From Rhodospirillaceae bacterium (GTDB lineage Bacteria > Pseudomonadota > Alphaproteobacteria > Azospirillales > Azospirillaceae), in contig JAJUIU010000028.1 of assembly GCA_029267445.1 (NCBI GenBank), positions 1 to 43,112 on the forward strand: 43,112 bases of DNA, given 5' to 3'. Shown piece after piece: positions 21,339 through 29,296 of the stretch. The position numbers were made by a program, and so were the translations under genes. How positions within the stretch are numbered: position 1 is the stretch's first letter; every line of letters starts with the position of its first letter. The notes under the pieces are model-generated. The model had not been told where the DNA came from and searched no databases. It saw only the letters and a program-made list of their open reading frames with translations.

Positions 21339-21821
21339 ATGACGACCAACCTTCATCTCGACCGCCGGGTGGCGCGGCGGACCGTCCTGCGCGGGGCCGC
21401 GACGGCCGCGGCGGCGGCCGGCACCGTCGGCCTGTTCGGCGCCTCGGCCTTCGCCACGCCGGAGAAGGCGAACGAAATGATGACCAAGCTCCTGGGCGGG
21501 AAGACGGCCAAGGAGGGCAGGGTCACCCTGACCATGCCGCAGATCGCCGAGAACGGGAACACGGTGCCGCTGACGGTGTCCGTGGACAGCCCGATGACCG
21601 ACAAGGACTACGTGAAGGCCGTCCACATCCTGGCCGACGGCAACCCGGAGCCGGCGGTGGCCAGCTTCGGCTTCACCCCGGCCAGCGGCAAGGCCGAGGT
21701 GTCCACCCGCATGCGCATGGCCAAGACCCAGAACATCCTGGCCGTTGCCGAGATGAGCGACGGGTCCGCCTGGATGACCAAGACCGAGGTCAAGGTCACC
21801 ATCGGCGGCTGCGGCGGCTGA
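21339..21821 (+). CDS. soxY: Thiosulfate-oxidation carrier protein SoxY
   Basis: 160 residues. A twin-arginine signal (RRTVLRG from residue 13, Ala-rich core, cleavage near ASAFATPE) exports it, probably folded and together with SoxZ. The mature part is the SoxY immunoglobulin-like domain; it ends GGCGG, whose Cys158 carries the sulfur intermediates through the Sox cycle. AGGAGAG sits just upstream of the ATG. It lies 58 bp after soxXA and 22 bp before soxZ. Confidence 0.97.
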   Translation: MTTNLHLDRRVARRTVLRGAATAAAAAGTVGLFGASAFATPEKANEMMTKLLGGKTAKEGRVTLTMPQIAENGNTVPLTVSVDSPMTDKDYVKAVHILADGNPEPAVASFGFTPASGKAEVSTRMRMAKTQNILAVAEMSDGSAWMTKTEVKVTIGGCGG

Positions 21822-21843
21822 CGCGGAAGGAGGAGAGAGAACC

Positions 21844-22164
21844 ATGTCGAAGGCACGTATCCGCCTGCCCTCCACCGCGAAGAAGGGCGAGGTCATCGAG
21901 ATCAAGAGTCTGGTCAACCACGCGATGGAGTCCGGCCAGCGCAAGGATTCGGCGGGCAATCCGATCCCGCGCAAGATCATCAACAAGATGACCTGCAGCT
22001 TCAACGGGAAGGAGGTCATGAACGCGACCCTCCACCCCGGCATCTCCGCCAATCCCTACATCTCCTTCTTCGTGAAGGTGGAGGAGAGCGGCACGTTCGA
22101 GTTCGCCTGGACCGAGGATGACGGCAACGTCATCAAGGAAACGGCGCAGATCACGGTCGGCTGA
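21844..22164 (+). CDS. soxZ: Thiosulfate-oxidation carrier partner SoxZ
   Basis: 106 residues, normal size. No signal peptide; it leaves the cell as a complex with Tat-exported SoxY. Family segments visible are MSKARIRLPSTAKKGEVIEI, IPRKIINKMTC and LHPGISANPYISFFVKVEESG. It has one non-terminal Cys and forms the SoxYZ heterodimer. A strong ribosome site (AAGGAGG) precedes it. Confidence 0.97.
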   Translation: MSKARIRLPSTAKKGEVIEIKSLVNHAMESGQRKDSAGNPIPRKIINKMTCSFNGKEVMNATLHPGISANPYISFFVKVEESGTFEFAWTEDDGNVIKETAQITVG

Positions 22165-22194
22165 GGCCGGCAGGCACGCAGACAGTCCGACAGC

Positions 22195-22238
22195 CCCGCC
22201 CCCGACCGGGGGCGGGTGACCGGGAATCGTTTTCCCGG
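22195..22238 (+). promoter_or_regulatory. Tandem hairpins between soxZ and soxB
   Basis: Two adjacent perfect stems: 9 bp (22195-22203 with 22208-22216, loop GACC) and 7 bp (22220-22226 with 22232-22238, 5-nt loop), in the 139-bp soxZ-soxB gap, the longest gap inside the operon. There is no T-run after either, so an mRNA-stability or processing element or a partial attenuator is likelier than a terminator. Confidence 0.45.
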
Positions 22239-22303
22239 AACGGGCGGGGCTTGCCCGGTTCCGGGGATGCATCGGGGGCGACGCGCATGGGGGCGCAACA
22301 CGG

Positions 22304-23992
22304 ATGAACAGGCGCGATTTCCTGCAGGTGGCCGCGGCCGCCGCCACGGTGCTGGGCGTCGGCCCCGGCGGTCTCGCCCGCGCGGCGACGGCCCAGGGGA
22401 TTTCACAGGGCGACCTGCTGCGGTTCCCGGCGAAGGGCAACGTCACGCTGCTGCATGTGACGGACATCCACGGCCAGCTCCGCCCCGTCCATTTCCGCGA
22501 ACCGTCGATCAATCTGGGCGTGGGGGAGGCGGCGGGCCTGCCACCCCACATCACCGGCAAGGACTTCCTGAAGGCCTTCGACATCAAGGCCGGGAGCCCC
22601 GAGGCCTTCGCCCTGACGATGGAGGATTACGTAGCCCTGGCCCGCCAGTACGGCCGCGTCGGCGGGCTGGACCGGCTGGCCACCCTGGTGAAGGCCATCC
22701 GGGCGGAGCGCGGAGACAAGGTGCTGCTGCTGGACGGCGGCGACAGCCTGCAGGGAAGCTGGGGTGCGCTGCAGACCAAGGGCGGCGACATGGCCCGGGC
22801 GCTGAAGGCGCTGGGGGTGGAGGGCAGCACCGGCCACTGGGAGTTCACCTACGGCAAGGACCGCGTGCCCGGCCTGATCGAGGAGCTGGGCTGCCCGTTC
22901 CTCGCCTGCAACGTGAAGGACACGGAGTGGGAGGAGAACGTCTTCGACGGCACCCACATGTACGAGCGCGGCGGCGTGAAGATCGCCGTGGTCGGACAGG
23001 CCTTCCCCTACACCCCTGTGGCCAATCCGCGCTGGCTGATGCCCAACTGGTCCTTCGGCATCCGCGAGGAGACGATCCGCGAGCAGGTGGAGGCGGCCCG
23101 CGCCGCCGGCGCCCAGCTCGTCGTGCTGCTGTCCCACAACGGCTTCGACGTGGATCGCAAGGTGGCCAGCCGGGTCGAGGGCATCGACGTCATCCTGACC
23201 GGGCACACCCATGACGCGCTGCCGGTGGCGGTGCAGGTCGGCAGGACCCTGCTGATCGCCTCGGGCAGCCACGGCAAGTTCCTGTCCCGCCTGGACCTGG
23301 ACGTGCGCGACGGGCAGGTGAAGGATTTCAGCTACCGCATCATCCCGGTCTTCGCCGACGCCATCGCCCCCGATCCGGAGATGGCGAAGCTGGTGGAGGA
23401 TCTGCGCGCCCCCTACGCGGCGGAATACGCCAAGGTGGTGGGGGAGACGGACGGGCTGCTGTTCCGCCGGGGCAACTTCAACGGCACCTGGGACGACCTG
23501 ATCTGCGAGGCGCTGCTGGCCGAGCGGGACGCGGAGATCGCCCTGTCGCCGGGGTTCCGCTGGGGCACCACCCTGCTGCCCGGCGAGAAGATCACCATGG
23601 AGGATGTCTGGAACCAGACCGCCATCACCTACCCGGCGGCATACCGGATGGAGATGAGCGGCCAGATGCTGAAGGACATCCTGGAGGACGTGGCCGACAA
23701 CCTGTTCAACCCCGACCCCTACTACCAGCAGGGCGGGGACATGGTACGCGTCGGGGGCATGGGCTACACGATCGACATCGCCAAGCCCATCGGCAGCCGC
23801 ATCGGCGGCATGACCCATCTGAAAAGCGGCAAGCCCATCGACCCGGCGCGGAACTACGTCGTCACCGGCTGGGCCAGCGTGAACGAGGCGACGTCCGGAC
23901 CGCCGATCTGGGACATCGTGTCCGCCCATATCGGCAAGCGGAAGGTCGTCACCGTGAAGGACAACCAGTCGGTCCGGATCGTCGGCGCCTGA
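22304..23992 (+). CDS. soxB: Thiosulfohydrolase SoxB
   Basis: 562-residue dimanganese hydrolase that releases sulfate from the SoxY-bound thiosulfonate. A Tat signal peptide (MNRRDFLQVA, cleavage near ARAATAQG) exports it to the periplasm. Metallophosphatase-type metal-site segments are HVTDIHGQL (Asp54, His56), DGGDSLQGS (Asp144), GHWEFTYG (177-184), LSHNGFD (His278) and GHTHD (300-304); the C-terminal 5'-nucleotidase-like domain continues to the end. The ribosome site is poor; a six-codon open frame at 22287-22307 overlaps the soxB ATG as ATGA, so re-initiation after it is conceivable. The upstream 139-bp gap has two hairpins. Confidence 0.97.
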   Translation: MNRRDFLQVAAAAATVLGVGPGGLARAATAQGISQGDLLRFPAKGNVTLLHVTDIHGQLRPVHFREPSINLGVGEAAGLPPHITGKDFLKAFDIKAGSPEAFALTMEDYVALARQYGRVGGLDRLATLVKAIRAERGDKVLLLDGGDSLQGSWGALQTKGGDMARALKALGVEGSTGHWEFTYGKDRVPGLIEELGCPFLACNVKDTEWEENVFDGTHMYERGGVKIAVVGQAFPYTPVANPRWLMPNWSFGIREETIREQVEAARAAGAQLVVLLSHNGFDVDRKVASRVEGIDVILTGHTHDALPVAVQVGRTLLIASGSHGKFLSRLDLDVRDGQVKDFSYRIIPVFADAIAPDPEMAKLVEDLRAPYAAEYAKVVGETDGLLFRRGNFNGTWDDLICEALLAERDAEIALSPGFRWGTTLLPGEKITMEDVWNQTAITYPAAYRMEMSGQMLKDILEDVADNLFNPDPYYQQGGDMVRVGGMGYTIDIAKPIGSRIGGMTHLKSGKPIDPARNYVVTGWASVNEATSGPPIWDIVSAHIGKRKVVTVKDNQSVRIVGA

Positions 23993-24043
23993 GGTCGCGG
24001 GACCTCTGGCGGCGACGGCGGACCAAGCGTTCGGGGGAACGAG

Positions 24044-25327
24044 ATGAACGGGGAGAAGACAACGGGCGGGCTCGGACGGCGGCGCTTCCTGACCGGAAGC
24101 GCCAAGCTGGCCGCAACGGGCCTGCTGGCGGGCGGAGCGGTCACCGCGAGCGGTATCGTGCGGGCCGAGGGCATCCCGAAGGAGCTGCCGGACCATTCCC
24201 GCTACCTGGGGCCCGGCGTGACGGACGAGCCTTACGGCGTGCCGTCCCAGTACGAGGCGCACGTCATCCGCCGCAATGTGGAATGGCTGACCGCCTCGGC
24301 CGAGAGCAGCGTGAACTTCACGCCGCTGCAGGACCTGCACGGCATCATCACGCCCAACGGCGTCTTCTTCGAACGGCACCATTCGGGCCGCGCCGACATC
24401 GACCCGAAGACGCACCGGCTGGTCATCCACGGCCTGGTCGACCGCGAGGTCAGTTTCACCATGGAGGACCTGCTGCGCTTCCGCCCGGTGGACCGCATCT
24501 TCTTCACCGAATGCGCGGCCAATGGCGGCATGGAATGGCGCGGCGCCCAGCTTAACGGCGTGCAGTTCACGCGCGGCATGCTGGGCTGCGCCCAGTGGAC
24601 CGGCATCCCGCTGAAGACCCTGTTCGACCATGTCGGGCTGAAGCCGAAGGCGAAGTGGCTGCTGGCCGAAGGCGGCGACGCCTCCGCGCTCACGCGCTCC
24701 ATCCCTATGGAGAAGGCGCTGGACGACTGCATGGTCGCCTTCGCCCAGAACGGGGAGATGCTGCGGCCGGGCCAGGGCTATCCGATCCGGCTGGTGGTGC
24801 CGGGCTGGGAAGGCAACATGTGGGTGAAGTGGCTGCGCCGGCTCGAGGTCGGGGACCAGCCTTGGTACACCCGCTGGGAGACCAGCAAGTACACCGACCT
24901 GATGCCCAGCGGGAAGGCCTACAAGTTCACCTGGGTGCAGGAGGCCAACAGCGTCATCACCAGCCCCAGCCCGGAGAAGCCGCTGAACGGGGCCGGCCCC
25001 TACATCATCCGGGGCCTCGCCTGGTCGGGCCACGGCAAGGTCAAGCGGGTGGACGTCTCCACCGACGGGGGCAAGAACTGGGTCACGGCCCCGCTGGAGG
25101 AGCCGGTGATCAGCAAGGCGCTGGTGCGCTTCTACCTGCCCTGGCGCTGGGACGGGAAGTCGTCCGCCCTGCTGCAGAGCCGGGTGATCGACGAGACCGG
25201 CTATGTCCAGCCCACCATCGCGCAGCTGCGCGAGGCGCGGGGCGTGCACTCGATCTACCACAACAACTCGATCATGACGTGGCTGGTGAACCCGACGGGC
25301 GAGGTGGAAAATGTCCAGGTCGCTTAA
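24044..25327 (+). CDS. soxC: Sulfane dehydrogenase SoxC, molybdoprotein subunit
   Basis: 427 residues. It is the molybdenum subunit of Sox(CD)2, which oxidises the sulfane sulfur on SoxY and yields six electrons per thiosulfate. A Tat signal (GRRRFLTGSA, residues 11-20) exports it with cofactor inserted. The Mo-pterin domain contains the ligand Cys157 in RIFFTECAANGG; the C-terminal dimerisation domain has VSTDGGKNWV and FYLPWRWDG, as in sulfite oxidases. The presence of soxCD predicts complete oxidation of thiosulfate to sulfate without sulfur globules. The 3' end overlaps soxD by 17 bp. Confidence 0.96.
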   Translation: MNGEKTTGGLGRRRFLTGSAKLAATGLLAGGAVTASGIVRAEGIPKELPDHSRYLGPGVTDEPYGVPSQYEAHVIRRNVEWLTASAESSVNFTPLQDLHGIITPNGVFFERHHSGRADIDPKTHRLVIHGLVDREVSFTMEDLLRFRPVDRIFFTECAANGGMEWRGAQLNGVQFTRGMLGCAQWTGIPLKTLFDHVGLKPKAKWLLAEGGDASALTRSIPMEKALDDCMVAFAQNGEMLRPGQGYPIRLVVPGWEGNMWVKWLRRLEVGDQPWYTRWETSKYTDLMPSGKAYKFTWVQEANSVITSPSPEKPLNGAGPYIIRGLAWSGHGKVKRVDVSTDGGKNWVTAPLEEPVISKALVRFYLPWRWDGKSSALLQSRVIDETGYVQPTIAQLREARGVHSIYHNNSIMTWLVNPTGEVENVQVA

Positions 25328-25955
25328 GCTCCTCCCCCTCGCGCTTGCGGTCCTGGCCCTGCCGGCCCTGGCCGATCCCAACCTGCCGAAGAAGGGCGAG
25401 CTGGGCACCACCCTGAAACCGGAGGAGGTCGCCCGCTGGGACATCGACGTGCGCCCCGACGGCCAGGGCCTGCCGCCCGGCAAGGGGACCGCGCGGGAGG
25501 GCGAGCAGGTCTGGATGGAGCAGTGCGCCTCCTGCCACGGCGAGTTCGGCGAGGGCGTGGACCGCTGGCCGGTGTTGATGGGCGGCAAGGGCAGCCTCGC
25601 CACCGACGCGCCGGTGAAGACGCCCGGCAGCTACTGGCCCTACGCCAGCACGGTCTGGGACTACATCTACCGCGCCATGCCCTTCGGCAACGCGCAGTCG
25701 CTGACCCACGACCAGGTCTACGCCCTGACGGCGTACATACTGAACATGGACGACGTCATCCCGGCCGACTTCGTGCTGGACGCCAAGACGCTGCCCACCG
25801 TGAAGATGCCGAACGCCGACGGCTTCGTCGTCGATCCGCGCCCGGAGATGAAGGCGGCCGATCCCTGCATGAAGAACTGCAAGGCGGAGGTGACGATCAC
25901 CGGGCATGCGCGCAAGATCGGCGTGACGCCCGAGGAACAGGCCCCGATGCAGTGA
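25311..25955 (+). CDS. soxD: SoxD cytochrome c subunit of sulfane dehydrogenase, short monoheme form
   Basis: 214 residues with a signal peptide (1-21, ending PALADP). It has a single heme motif CASCH (72-76) with a probable Met123 ligand (RAMPFGNAQS), and a C-terminal pair CMKNC (Cys186, Cys190) that could form a disulfide. It passes electrons from SoxC to the respiratory chain. The well-studied Paracoccus SoxD is much longer and diheme; here only one heme-binding site exists, so this is a short variant. It starts within the end of soxC, with a GAGGTGG ribosome site in the soxC coding sequence, so the two are coupled. Confidence 0.92.
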   Translation: MSRSLKLLPLALAVLALPALADPNLPKKGELGTTLKPEEVARWDIDVRPDGQGLPPGKGTAREGEQVWMEQCASCHGEFGEGVDRWPVLMGGKGSLATDAPVKTPGSYWPYASTVWDYIYRAMPFGNAQSLTHDQVYALTAYILNMDDVIPADFVLDAKTLPTVKMPNADGFVVDPRPEMKAADPCMKNCKAEVTITGHARKIGVTPEEQAPMQ

Positions 25956-25969
25956 GGACACCCCCGCCG

Positions 25970-26536
25970 GTGACCGACCAAGCCCCCCTCTCCCGCCGCC
26001 GCTTCGCCCTGCTGGCCGCCGCGACCCCGCTGCTGGGGTTCGCCCGGCCGGGGGTGGCGGCGACGGTGATGGGGGATGACGGGCTGCATACCCAGGACTG
26101 GTTCCTGCAGACCTTCCTGCACCTGCCGGAGGACACGGCGGAGGCGCACGCTGCGGGCAAGCTGCTGGCCGTGGTGTGGGAACAGAAGGGCTGCCCCTAC
26201 TGCCGCGACCTGCACCAGGTGAACTTCGCCGATCCGGACATCGCCGCCTACGCCCGGGCGAAGTTCAACTGGATCCAGATGAACCTGTTCGGGGAGCGCG
26301 AGGTGACGGACCTGGACGATACCGCGATGCCGGAGAAGCAGCTCGCCCGCAAGGCGCGGGCGACCTTCACCCCCACCATCCAGTTCCTCGCCATGGACCC
26401 GCAGCCGCGCGAGGTCACCCGCATGCCGGGATACCTGAAACCGGCTGAATTCATGCTGATGCTGCGCTATGCCGCCGAGGGGCACTGGCGTGGTGCGGAT
26501 TTCCCAACATGGGCCAAGACGCGGCAAGGAGCCTGA
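25970..26536 (+). CDS. soxW: Tat-exported thioredoxin-like protein, SoxW type
   Basis: 188 residues from a GTG at 25970 (GAGGA about 11 bp upstream). An apparent Tat signal (SRRRFALLAAATPLLG, 8-23) precedes a thioredoxin-fold domain with the CPYC redox site (75-78, in EQKGCPYCRDLH), then TPTIQFL and PGYLKPAEF. SoxW-like proteins are thought to keep Sox proteins in the right thiol state, receiving electrons through SoxV/CcdA. The SoxW name rests on the WEQKGCPYC/NLFGEREV pattern and position after soxD; a more general DsbE-like role is possible. It overlaps the hydrolase gene's ribosome site. Confidence 0.75.
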   Translation: MTDQAPLSRRRFALLAAATPLLGFARPGVAATVMGDDGLHTQDWFLQTFLHLPEDTAEAHAAGKLLAVVWEQKGCPYCRDLHQVNFADPDIAAYARAKFNWIQMNLFGEREVTDLDDTAMPEKQLARKARATFTPTIQFLAMDPQPREVTRMPGYLKPAEFMLMLRYAAEGHWRGADFPTWAKTRQGA

Positions 26537-26558
26537 ACCGGATGAGCCTGAACCGGAT
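26529..26558. repeat. 15-bp perfect tandem duplication at a stop/start junction
   Basis: GAGCCTGAACCGGAT occurs twice in a row (26529-26543 and 26544-26558). The unit contains the soxW stop codon and, with the following base, an ATG, so both stop and start are present twice. Only the first copy has AAGGAG in front. Confidence 0.9.
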
Positions 26559-27405
26559 GAGACACGCCATCGCCGCCAGCCTGCTGGCCCTCGCCGTCGC
26601 CGCACCGGCCATGGCCGGGGAGCCGGTCAGCCGCCAGCAGGGCGGCGTCACCGTGCTGGGCGACATCGCCCTGGCGCCTGGCAAGACCCTGAAGGACGGC
26701 GTCGTGCTGATGTTGCACGGCAGCCTGCAGCACCGGGACCAGGAGCTGCTGGCGGCACTGGAGGAACGGCTGACGGAGCGCGGGCTGAATACCCTGTCCG
26801 TCAGCCTGTCGCTGGGCGTGGACAAGCGGGAGGGGCCGTTCGACTGCGCCCAGCCGCACCGCCACCGCCACCAGGACGCGGTGGCCGAACTCGCGGGCTG
26901 GGTGGATCACCTGAAAAGCCAGGGTGCGGGGCCGATCACTCTTCTGGGCCACAGCCGGGGCGGCAACCAGGTGGCCCGCTACCTCGCGGCGGGCGCCGAT
27001 CCTGCGGTGGCGAAGGCCGTGCTGGTGGCACCCGCCACCGGCTTGGACCCGGCGCAGTCCGCCGAGCTGCTGAAGCTGGCGGAGGGCAAGGCGGACGACG
27101 CGCTGGTGGATGTGCCGCGCTTCCTCACCTGCCCGGCGGGCAAGGCCACCGCCGCCAGCATCCGCTCCTACCATGCCGACGATGGCGGCTTCTCCACCCC
27201 CGCCCTTCTGCCCAAGGTGAAGCCACCCGTGCTGGTGCTGGCGGCCAGCGACGACGCGGTGGTGCCCGACCTGCCGAAACTGATGGCGGACGTGAACCAG
27301 CCGAACGTCACCTTCCGCACGATCGACCAGTCCGACCATTTCTTCCGCGACTTCGCCGCCGACGACACGGCCGACGCCATCGCGGAGTTCCTGGAGACGC
27401 CGTGA
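26542..27405 (+). CDS. Exported alpha/beta hydrolase of the sox locus
   Basis: 287 residues. Signal peptide 6-25 (ending PAMAGEP), then an alpha/beta-hydrolase fold: VLMLHGSLQHRD (oxyanion region), nucleophile GHSRGG (Ser138), acid Asp237 or Asp238 in LAASDDAVV and His266 in SDHFF. Similar hydrolases accompany sox genes in other proteobacteria; their substrate is unknown. The ATG at 26542 has AAGGAG 10 bp upstream, but the duplicated sequence offers a second ATG at 26557 (MRHAIA), which gives an equally good signal peptide. It lies 5 bp after the soxW stop and ends 19 bp before the convergent soxS. Confidence 0.88.
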   Translation: MSLNRMRHAIAASLLALAVAAPAMAGEPVSRQQGGVTVLGDIALAPGKTLKDGVVLMLHGSLQHRDQELLAALEERLTERGLNTLSVSLSLGVDKREGPFDCAQPHRHRHQDAVAELAGWVDHLKSQGAGPITLLGHSRGGNQVARYLAAGADPAVAKAVLVAPATGLDPAQSAELLKLAEGKADDALVDVPRFLTCPAGKATAASIRSYHADDGGFSTPALLPKVKPPVLVLAASDDAVVPDLPKLMADVNQPNVTFRTIDQSDHFFRDFAADDTADAIAEFLETP

Positions 27406-27424
27406 GGCGCCCAAACCGCGCGGA

Positions 27425-27790
27425 TCAGGAGGGCGCCTTGGCCGCGTGCTTCTCCAGCAGATCGTTCAGCAGGCCCCAGAAGAAATCCTCGCCCGGATAC
27501 CCCTGGATGCGCCCGATCTCCCGCCCCTCATGGATCAGCACGAAGGTGGGGGTGAAGACGACACCCTTGATGAACTTCAGGTCGTCCGGCGGGCTGCGGA
27601 GCTGCACCGCGCGCAGGGGGGCCGCCTTGCCCTCCGCCGTCTTCGGGTACGCGTCGCCGACCTCCGCGTGCCACTGGGCGCAGTACGCGCAGCCCGGCGC
27701 TTCGAACATGACGAGTTCCAGCGCCCGTGCCGGCACGGCGGTCAGCGTCAGGACGGCGGCGATGACGAGGGCGCGGAGCATTCCCCCCAT
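27425..27790 (-). CDS. soxS: Periplasmic thioredoxin-like protein SoxS
   Basis: 121 residues: signal peptide 1-23 (ending PARALE), then a minimal thioredoxin fold with CAYC (34-37, in FEAPGCAYCAQW), and TPTFVLIHEG before IGRIQGYPGEDFF. SoxS proteins reduce the SoxY cysteine and reactivate the carrier. The start could be 27790 (MGGM) or 27781 (MLRAL); neither has a good ribosome site. It is divergent from soxV/ccdA, 35 bp apart, so the two probably share a promoter region. It is distinct from the SoxW-like protein: shorter, Sec-exported and with a different active site. Confidence 0.75.
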   Translation of the reverse strand: MGGMLRALVIAAVLTLTAVPARALELVMFEAPGCAYCAQWHAEVGDAYPKTAEGKAAPLRAVQLRSPPDDLKFIKGVVFTPTFVLIHEGREIGRIQGYPGEDFFWGLLNDLLEKHAAKAPS

Positions 27791-27825
27791 GTACGCCCGC
27801 AGCGACGGCTGGACAAGGCGGGGCG

Positions 27826-28569
27826 ATGCTTGACGTGTCCCATCTCGGGGCCGCCGGGGCCGGGCTGCTGAGCTTCCTCAGCCCCTGCGTGCTGCCGCTG
27901 GTGCCGCCCTATCTCTGCTTCATCGCCGGGTTGTCGCTCGACCAGATGACGGCGCCCGGCGGAGGTGACATGACGGCGGCGCGGCGCTGGCAGGTGCGGC
28001 TGTCGGCGGTGGCCTTCGTGCTGGGCTTCGCCACGGTGTTCGTGCTGCTGGGCGCGACCGCGTCCGCCGCCAGCCGCCTGCTGGCGGAGCATATCGACAC
28101 GCTGGCGAAGATCGCCGGGGCCGTGATCCTGGTCATGGGGCTGCATTTCCTGGGCATCATCCGCATCCCGCTCCTGTACCGGGAGGCGCGGGTGCATGTG
28201 GCGGCCAAGCCGGCCGGGCTGATCGGCGCCTATGTGATCGGGCTGGCCTTCGCCTTCGGCTGGACGCCCTGCGTCGGCCCCGTGCTGGCGACCATCCTGA
28301 TGGTGGCGGCCAGCGACACCAGCCTGACCTACGGGGCCAGCCTGCTGCTGGCCTACGCCCTGGGCATCGGCGTGCCGTTCCTGCTGGCCGCCCTGGCGAT
28401 CGAGCGGTTCATGGGCTTCATGAAGCGCTTCCGCCGCCACCTGGGCACGGTGGAGAAGGCGATGGGCGGGCTGCTGGTGGCGACCGGCGTGCTGTTCATC
28501 GCGGGCGCCATCCCGGTCATCGCCGGCTGGATGCTGGAGACGTTCCCCGCCCTGGGCCGGATCGGCTGA
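27826..28569 (+). CDS. soxV: CcdA/SoxV thiol-disulfide transporter
   Basis: 247-residue inner-membrane protein with about six hydrophobic helices (near 10-35, 58-82, 92-114, 128-150, 160-180, 212-235). Both half-repeat redox cysteines are present: Cys21 in FLSPCVLPLVPPYL and Cys149 in FGWTPCVGPVLA. CcdA/SoxV carries electrons from cytoplasmic thioredoxin to periplasmic SoxS/SoxW-type partners, which fits its divergent position from soxS. It could also serve cytochrome c maturation (CcdA); the location argues for the Sox role. AAGGCGGGG before the ATG is an acceptable ribosome site. Confidence 0.88.
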   Translation: MLDVSHLGAAGAGLLSFLSPCVLPLVPPYLCFIAGLSLDQMTAPGGGDMTAARRWQVRLSAVAFVLGFATVFVLLGATASAASRLLAEHIDTLAKIAGAVILVMGLHFLGIIRIPLLYREARVHVAAKPAGLIGAYVIGLAFAFGWTPCVGPVLATILMVAASDTSLTYGASLLLAYALGIGVPFLLAALAIERFMGFMKRFRRHLGTVEKAMGGLLVATGVLFIAGAIPVIAGWMLETFPALGRIG

Positions 28570-28597
28570 ACCCGTCCGGCGCCTCTTGCCCGTCCGC

Positions 28598-29062
28598 TCA
28601 GGGCCGGACGTAGCTCCAGCCCTGGAGCTGCCGTTCCACGATCTCGGCGATCCCGGCGGTGACCACCTCCACGCCCTGGATCAGCTCCTCCGGCCTGTGG
28701 CCCGTCGTCTCCATCGTGTTGCCGCAGCCGATGAACTCCACCCCGTACTGGAGCAGGCTCTCCACCCGCTCCCTCACCGGCGAGGATCTGGCGTACAGCG
28801 CCTCCATCCCCGGACCGAAGGCGACCACAGCCACCTGCACATTGTCCTGGCCGTAGAACTTCTGCAGGTTCACCGCATTGTAGAGGATGTTGTTGATCAC
28901 CTTCGGATCGTCACTGGTGAGCTGCAGCATGATCCGGCGCGGATTGTCGAAGCCCGGCTTCGGATCGGCCAGCACGGTTTCCTTCGCGACGGCCGGCGTC
29001 GGCAGCGCCAGGGCCGGCACGATCGCCAGCAGGGCCGAGAGGGCGGCCACCTTGATCGACAT
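28598..29062 (-). CDS. Exported DsrE family protein of the sox locus
   Basis: 154 residues with a signal peptide (about 1-26, ending TPAVAKET). The DsrE fold is seen in RIMLQLTSDDPKVINNILYNA, then VQVAVVAFGPG and the cysteine-bearing IGCGNTM (Cys113), the likely persulfide-carrying cysteine. Related cytoplasmic DsrE proteins relay sulfur; exported versions occur near sox genes and may bind sulfane sulfur in the periplasm. The ATG at 29062 has GGAG 8 bp upstream; the frame's earlier ATG at 29080 lacks one. It converges with soxV (28-bp gap). Confidence 0.85.
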   Translation of the reverse strand: MSIKVAALSALLAIVPALALPTPAVAKETVLADPKPGFDNPRRIMLQLTSDDPKVINNILYNAVNLQKFYGQDNVQVAVVAFGPGMEALYARSSPVRERVESLLQYGVEFIGCGNTMETTGHRPEELIQGVEVVTAGIAEIVERQLQGWSYVRP

Positions 29063-29296
29063 GGGAACACTCCAGGACAACTGGGGTCGCGGTACGCCGG
29101 GCGGACCGGCCAGCCCCGATCATAGGCCGAAGCGGGTGGCTCTGACGACGCCCGAGACGCCCGCCTCGGCCCCGTCCAGCCCCTACCCCGCAAGAGACGG
29201 GATCGATCCCGAAAGGTGACACCCCGGCGGCGCGGACGCACCGGTAGGGTTGCGCCCGCGTCCGACCCGGGCGCCGCCACACAGGAAGAAGCGCCG

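Noticed and set aside
22403-25603. Minus-strand open frame of 1066 codons opposite soxB-soxC-soxD
   Set aside because: It spans three recognised genes and gaps, has no domain and contains low-complexity antisense translation.
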